This document shows positions 60,880 through 64,000 of a stretch of DNA of 64,000 bases, piece after piece. Numbering within the stretch: the first letter of the stretch is position 1; every line of letters begins with the position of its first letter. Below the pieces are notes generated by a model. The model saw only the letters and a list, made by a program, of their open reading frames with translations, did not search any database and was not told the DNA's origin. Source of the DNA: an uncultured Anaeroplasmataceae bacterium (GTDB taxonomy: Bacteria; Bacillota_I; Bacilli_A; Acholeplasmatales; Anaeroplasmataceae); NCBI GenBank assembly GCA_910584005.1, contig CAJTXR010000001.1:430927-494926 (forward strand), written 5' to 3'. The position numbers were made by a program, and so were the translations under genes.

Positions 60880-61560
60880 TTATTTTCTATATTTTAAGAT
60901 TTGAATTTTAGCTTCAGGGGAAATCCGATAAGACTCTTGAATTTTTCTGATCGTCTTAAGGATAATAAAATCATTATGGGAATAATCTTTTAGATAACCC
61001 ATAACAAGCAAAGGATGATCAATCATTAAAGTGGCTAAAAACCAAGCTACTGCCATTTTTGAATAATAGAAATCTGTGTGCAAGTTACAAACAATTTCAA
61101 ATGCTTGCTCAAAATATTCATCCCCCAAATAATAGGTAAGAAGCATAACCACAAAAAAACGAACCTCAAATTCTTTGTGACTCTCCTTGTACTTCTGCAT
61201 AAAATCAAGCATTTCTTGAAGATGATTTTTACTCCATTTTAAACTTGAAACAAAACAATCACAAACTGCCCAATCTTGAATGGTAGATACATACCAGTTT
61301 ATATAAAAAAAACGATCCTCTTTTGTAAAATCAGCAGTTGCTATAACAATGCCTACCAACATTTGAAGTTCTAAGGAAGAGGCATCATATTCAGCTATAA
61401 ATCTTTTATAATCAAGTTTACATATTTTTTTTGCGATTTTTTTCAAATTAGGAGTAGAAACCCCTAATATTTGTAAGCAATTTGGAACTAATTTTTCTAA
61501 ATAGTTTTTCATACTTGGAGTTGCGAATTCCATAAGATTTTGTTTTACTTCTTCTATCAT
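60880..61560 (-). CDS. AlkD-like DNA alkylation repair protein
   Basis: HEAT-repeat DNA glycosylase family that removes 3-methyladenine and 7-methylguanine. 226 residues from ATG 61560 with GAGG upstream; the longer frame to 61608 lacks a site. Conserved blocks: GVSTPNLKKIAKKI, QDWAVCDCF (Trp and Asp of the active site) and YYSKMAVAWFLAT, KTIRKIQESYR. Divergent from the peptidase C26 gene. Confidence 0.85.
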   Translation of the reverse strand: MIEEVKQNLMEFATPSMKNYLEKLVPNCLQILGVSTPNLKKIAKKICKLDYKRFIAEYDASSLELQMLVGIVIATADFTKEDRFFYINWYVSTIQDWAVCDCFVSSLKWSKNHLQEMLDFMQKYKESHKEFEVRFFVVMLLTYYLGDEYFEQAFEIVCNLHTDFYYSKMAVAWFLATLMIDHPLLVMGYLKDYSHNDFIILKTIRKIQESYRISPEAKIQILKYRK

Positions 61561-61630
61561 ATTTTTGACCTCAGTAAGCATTATCTCATAAATGAAAAAG
61601 AAACACAATATACTTAATTAGGTGATTTAT

Positions 61631-62200
61631 ATGAAAATTGGCATAGCGATACGAAAAAATGAATGGGATTATTTTGTTCATCAAAGTTATATTCTCATGT
61701 TAAAAAAATATAATTTGGAATATGATGTTGTGACAATGTATACCAATTTAGCTCTATTTGATGGATTTCTGCTCCCAGGTGGATTTGACATCGACCCAAA
61801 ATATTACCATGAAGAAAACTATGCTTCTAAAAACATAGATAAGGAAATGGATCTTTTAGATCAAAAAATTATTGAATTTTGCATAAAAGAAAAAAAACCT
61901 CTACTCGGCATATGTAGAGGGATTCAATCCATTAATGTATTTTTAGGTGGTAGTTTAAAACAAAATATTTTAAACCATAGTAATGAAAATCATTTTATAC
62001 AAAAAAATCAGAAATATTACCTTGTCAACTCATTCCATCATCAAAGTATTCATCATTTAGCGAAAGACTTAAATATTGTTGCAACTAGCTTAGATGGGGA
62101 AATTGAGGTCGTTCAACATAAATCACTTCCAATTTATGGTGTACAATTTCATCCAGAATTAATGGATTTAGATTTAAGAGAAATATTTAGCGAGTTCTAA
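61631..62200 (+). CDS. Class I glutamine amidotransferase-like hydrolase, peptidase C26
   Basis: 189 residues from ATG 61631 with AGGTGA. Nucleophile Cys in LGICRGIQSINVFLGG, His and Glu in VQFHPE, and PGGFDIDPKYY substrate loop match PuuD/gamma-glutamyl-GABA hydrolase-type enzymes. No puu genes near, so the substrate is uncertain. Slightly shorter than the family (230-250). The 3' end overlaps the convergent DUF1540 gene by 14 bp. Confidence 0.85.
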   Translation: MKIGIAIRKNEWDYFVHQSYILMLKKYNLEYDVVTMYTNLALFDGFLLPGGFDIDPKYYHEENYASKNIDKEMDLLDQKIIEFCIKEKKPLLGICRGIQSINVFLGGSLKQNILNHSNENHFIQKNQKYYLVNSFHHQSIHHLAKDLNIVATSLDGEIEVVQHKSLPIYGVQFHPELMDLDLREIFSEF

Positions 62201-62516
62201 AGCTTCCACATTCTGTTTCGCTTCTATAGCTGGCATTTTCATTTCCAATTGTAATGTCTTTGGCTACACATTCATTGTTTTCATTATGAACACAATAGTT
62301 TGCAGTACATAAAACTTTGACACTAGATGAATCTAAAGACATTTCCTTTGCCATTTCTGAAATCAAAATATCAGAATTGTGAGGATTTTTAAAGCTTTGA
62401 CAAAAGGTCCCGATTTTACTTTTCGCAAATAAACCTTCAACATCGATATGCTTCTTTGCACACTTAGCGTTCTCATTATATCCACAATTCTTTACATTGC
62501 AATTTACATTGGTCAT
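62187..62516 (-). CDS. DUF1540 protein with two Cys-rich repeats
   Basis: 109 residues with two DUF1540 units (about 4-40 and 66-106), each with four cysteines (VNCNVKNCGYNENAKC; VLCTANYCVHNENNEC; later TECGSF). DUF1540 is a small, probably metal-binding domain common in clostridia and bacilli; function unknown. AAAGGAGG site. Convergent overlap with the C26 gene. Confidence 0.85.
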   Translation of the reverse strand: MTNVNCNVKNCGYNENAKCAKKHIDVEGLFAKSKIGTFCQSFKNPHNSDILISEMAKEMSLDSSSVKVLCTANYCVHNENNECVAKDITIGNENASYRSETECGSFRTR

Positions 62517-62560
62517 ACATATCCTCCTTTGCTAATTAGTATGACCAATTTTTAAAAAAA

Positions 62561-63298
62561 CTATTCAATTTCTTCTGGAGATTTTTTTGTTATTTTGTCA
62601 ATGAAAGCAACAATTCGTTTATTAAAAATGAAACATAGAAGTGCAATACCCGCACTAACTCCTCCAATAATTAAGGCCATACCCATATTGCTTGACACAA
62701 TAGAGTTTCCTAGTAATACAGATACAATCGTCATTGGCGTTCTAGCTACCGTATTAATAATGACAAAATCTGTAATATGAACTTTTGTAAAAGGAACAAT
62801 AAAAGCAATTGGATCTTTTGGTAAAACAGGAATTAATAGATAAGAAAACATCAAAACTCCACAACGTTTCCGATCCTCTAGTAATTTAAATTTTTTGGGT
62901 TGCTCTGGATCAATAAATAAGGATAAAAAGCTATACCCAAATAATTTTACTAATCCAATTACACATAAAGCTCCTAAAGTTTGACCAATCAAACAAATGA
63001 TAACCGCCAAAGCAGGATGATACATAATTCCTGCTAAAATCACAATTGGTCCAGAAGGAATAATAGCCAAAACGGTTTGAATAATCTGTAGGCCTATCAA
63101 AATTAGCCAACTGAATGAACCTAAAGATTTGATTTTTTCAATAAAATTATCACGGTATACTAAATCATCCTGTAATTTAATAAAAACAGGATAAAGTTTA
63201 ACTATTGCAAAAATCGCCAATCCTAAAAAAGCACCTAAAATAATGACTTGGATACAAATCCGTATTATTTTATAATTCCTCTTCTGTTCTTCCTCCAT
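62561..63298 (-). CDS. TVP38/TMEM64 (DedA-like) membrane protein
   Basis: 245 residues from ATG 63298 (GGAGG 9 nt upstream); six predicted helices. SNARE-associated Golgi (DedA/VTT) motifs are visible: IIPSGPIVILAG, the GQTLGALC reentrant loop and the LIPVLPKDPIAF/RTPMTIVSVLLG pair. VTT proteins are thought to move lipids such as undecaprenyl phosphate or phosphatidylethanolamine; exact role unknown. Overlaps the RluA gene by 29 bp. Confidence 0.88.
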   Translation of the reverse strand: MEEEQKRNYKIIRICIQVIILGAFLGLAIFAIVKLYPVFIKLQDDLVYRDNFIEKIKSLGSFSWLILIGLQIIQTVLAIIPSGPIVILAGIMYHPALAVIICLIGQTLGALCVIGLVKLFGYSFLSLFIDPEQPKKFKLLEDRKRCGVLMFSYLLIPVLPKDPIAFIVPFTKVHITDFVIINTVARTPMTIVSVLLGNSIVSSNMGMALIIGGVSAGIALLCFIFNKRIVAFIDKITKKSPEEIE

Positions 63299-64000
63299 AC
63301 TTCCAAGCCTCCTTAATATTTTTTTGAATTCTTTCTTTTGTGAAAGGATCCTCAAATTCTATATAATAACTCGTTAAACATAAACACTCTGATTTCGTAC
63401 CGTATAAATCATCCCCAACAATAGGATGCCCTATAGAAGCAGCATGTAAACGAATTTGATGCGTACGCCCAGTTTCCAATGTAAATTCCAAAAGAGAATG
63501 AGAATGGTACTGTTTTAAAACTTTATAATGGCTAACTGCATATTTTCCATTTTCTTTTGTTCCAATATATCGTTGATGAGAATCCTCTTTTTTAGCTATA
63601 TAATTTTGAATTTTCCCATCTTCTTCTACGATTCCTTCAACTAAGCAAATATATTTACGTGTGATATGTTTGTGGGTAGGTTCAAGTAAACTTGCAGCAT
63701 AGCGGTCTTTCGCAACGAGCACTAGGCCACTTGTTTCCTTATCTAAACGATTAAGAATATGAACTGTATTTGTTTTTAAATAGGCAACCACTTGCTGATA
63801 TAAACTTATTGGATTTCCACGAGTAGGAATTGTTAGAATTCCTCCCTTTTTATTGAGGATAAGATAGTGTTCATTTTCATAGATGATTTCTGGCAACTCT
63901 TCTACATAAGGCCAAGCATATTCTTTTGCTTGTTCTACATACTCAATTGTGATCTCATCTAAAGCATTGACACTTTCATACCATTTTTTTGCTACCCCAT
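63270..64000 (-). CDS. RluA-family pseudouridine synthase, N-terminus beyond the right edge
   Basis: Isomerises uridines in rRNA or tRNA. Catalytic Asp in LNRLDKETSGLVLV, followed by the family blocks RKYICLVEG and ETGRTHQIRLHAASIGHPIVGDDLYG. The frame is open without a stop to the window edge; the stretch before PEIIYENE (NALDEITIEYVEQ) looks like the end of an S4 domain, so the gene is probably longer than the internal TTG at 63896 would suggest. RluA, RluB or RluD subtype not decidable. Overlaps the TVP38 gene. Confidence 0.85.
   Translation of the reverse strand, partial: GVAKKWYESVNALDEITIEYVEQAKEYAWPYVEELPEIIYENEHYLILNKKGGILTIPTRGNPISLYQQVVAYLKTNTVHILNRLDKETSGLVLVAKDRYAASLLEPTHKHITRKYICLVEGIVEEDGKIQNYIAKKEDSHQRYIGTKENGKYAVSHYKVLKQYHSHSLLEFTLETGRTHQIRLHAASIGHPIVGDDLYGTKSECLCLTSYYIEFEDPFTKERIQKNIKEAWKYGGRTEEEL

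Overview
This 64 kb window is very AT-rich (roughly one third GC by eye) and densely packed with Bacillota-type genes, many overlapping by 4-35 bp. The content suggests an uncultured, probably gut-associated, anaerobic member of the class Bacilli close to the Erysipelotrichia/RF39/Acholeplasmatales part of the tree: RecU-PBP1A, PyrR-type control of pyr genes, a NAD-linked class 1B dihydroorotate dehydrogenase, RNase J, TmcAL, the apt-relA-dtd cluster and the MEP isoprenoid pathway. It is not a wall-less Mollicute using code 4: conserved genes such as pyrK and pyrB end in TGA inside ATGA overlaps, and a bifunctional PBP is present. The exact lineage cannot be fixed from this window.

Layout. 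1-1765: edge of a TetR-like regulator, two ferritin-like/helical proteins and a small alpha/beta hydrolase. 1852-5268: uppS-ispH (+) converging on dxs (-). 5400-6442: a Cys-rich 60-residue protein and a DUF4349 lipoprotein. 6524-15819: complete UMP operon pyrB-pyrC-carA-carB-pyrK-pyrD-pyrF-pyrE behind a consensus promoter and a PyrR attenuator. 15981-20482: a ThiF/TcdA-patatin fusion, pepF, and divergent tmcAL. 20951-21417: a 467 bp non-coding stretch full of inverted repeats. 21418-24988: Nudix hydrolase, MATE transporter and a Kef-type antiporter. 25028-34085: a long minus-strand operon apt-relA-dtd-(588 aa membrane protein)-rimO-HAD-trmL-trxA-trxB-(100 aa). 34150-45184: SpoVB-like flippase, YetF-like protein, RarA, then DpaA-like/RNase J/inactive SpoIIIE-like on the minus strand, a free-standing CBM20 protein, and recU-ponA. 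45218-51692: lipoprotein, a broken secreted metalloprotease, mgtE, tRNA-Arg and the ruins of a DUF4143 ATPase. 51693-64000: MarR with a heterodimeric ABC exporter, YlbJ-like protein, stand-alone PduL, TldD/TldE with an unknown partner, AlkD, peptidase C26, DUF1540, TVP38/DedA and an RluA pseudouridine synthase that runs off the right edge.

Most genes form housekeeping modules: de novo pyrimidine synthesis under one attenuator; undecaprenyl phosphate precursors (dxs, ispH, uppS); tRNA and ribosome quality control or modification (TmcAL, TrmL, TcdA domain, Dtd, RimO, RluA); stringent response and purine salvage; thioredoxin system; cell wall and recombination (RecU, PBP1A, RarA). The most unusual signals are the TcdA-patatin fusion with a fossil ribosome-binding site at its junction, the compressed dpaA-rnj-spoIIIE synteny in which the SpoIIIE homologue has lost both Walker motifs, other sporulation-family proteins (SpoVB-like, YlbJ-like), the structured non-coding block at 21 kb, a triple helical-phase repeat upstream of the secreted protease, and the small Cys-rich and CBM20 proteins. 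No CRISPR array, complete insertion sequence, prophage or rRNA was seen.
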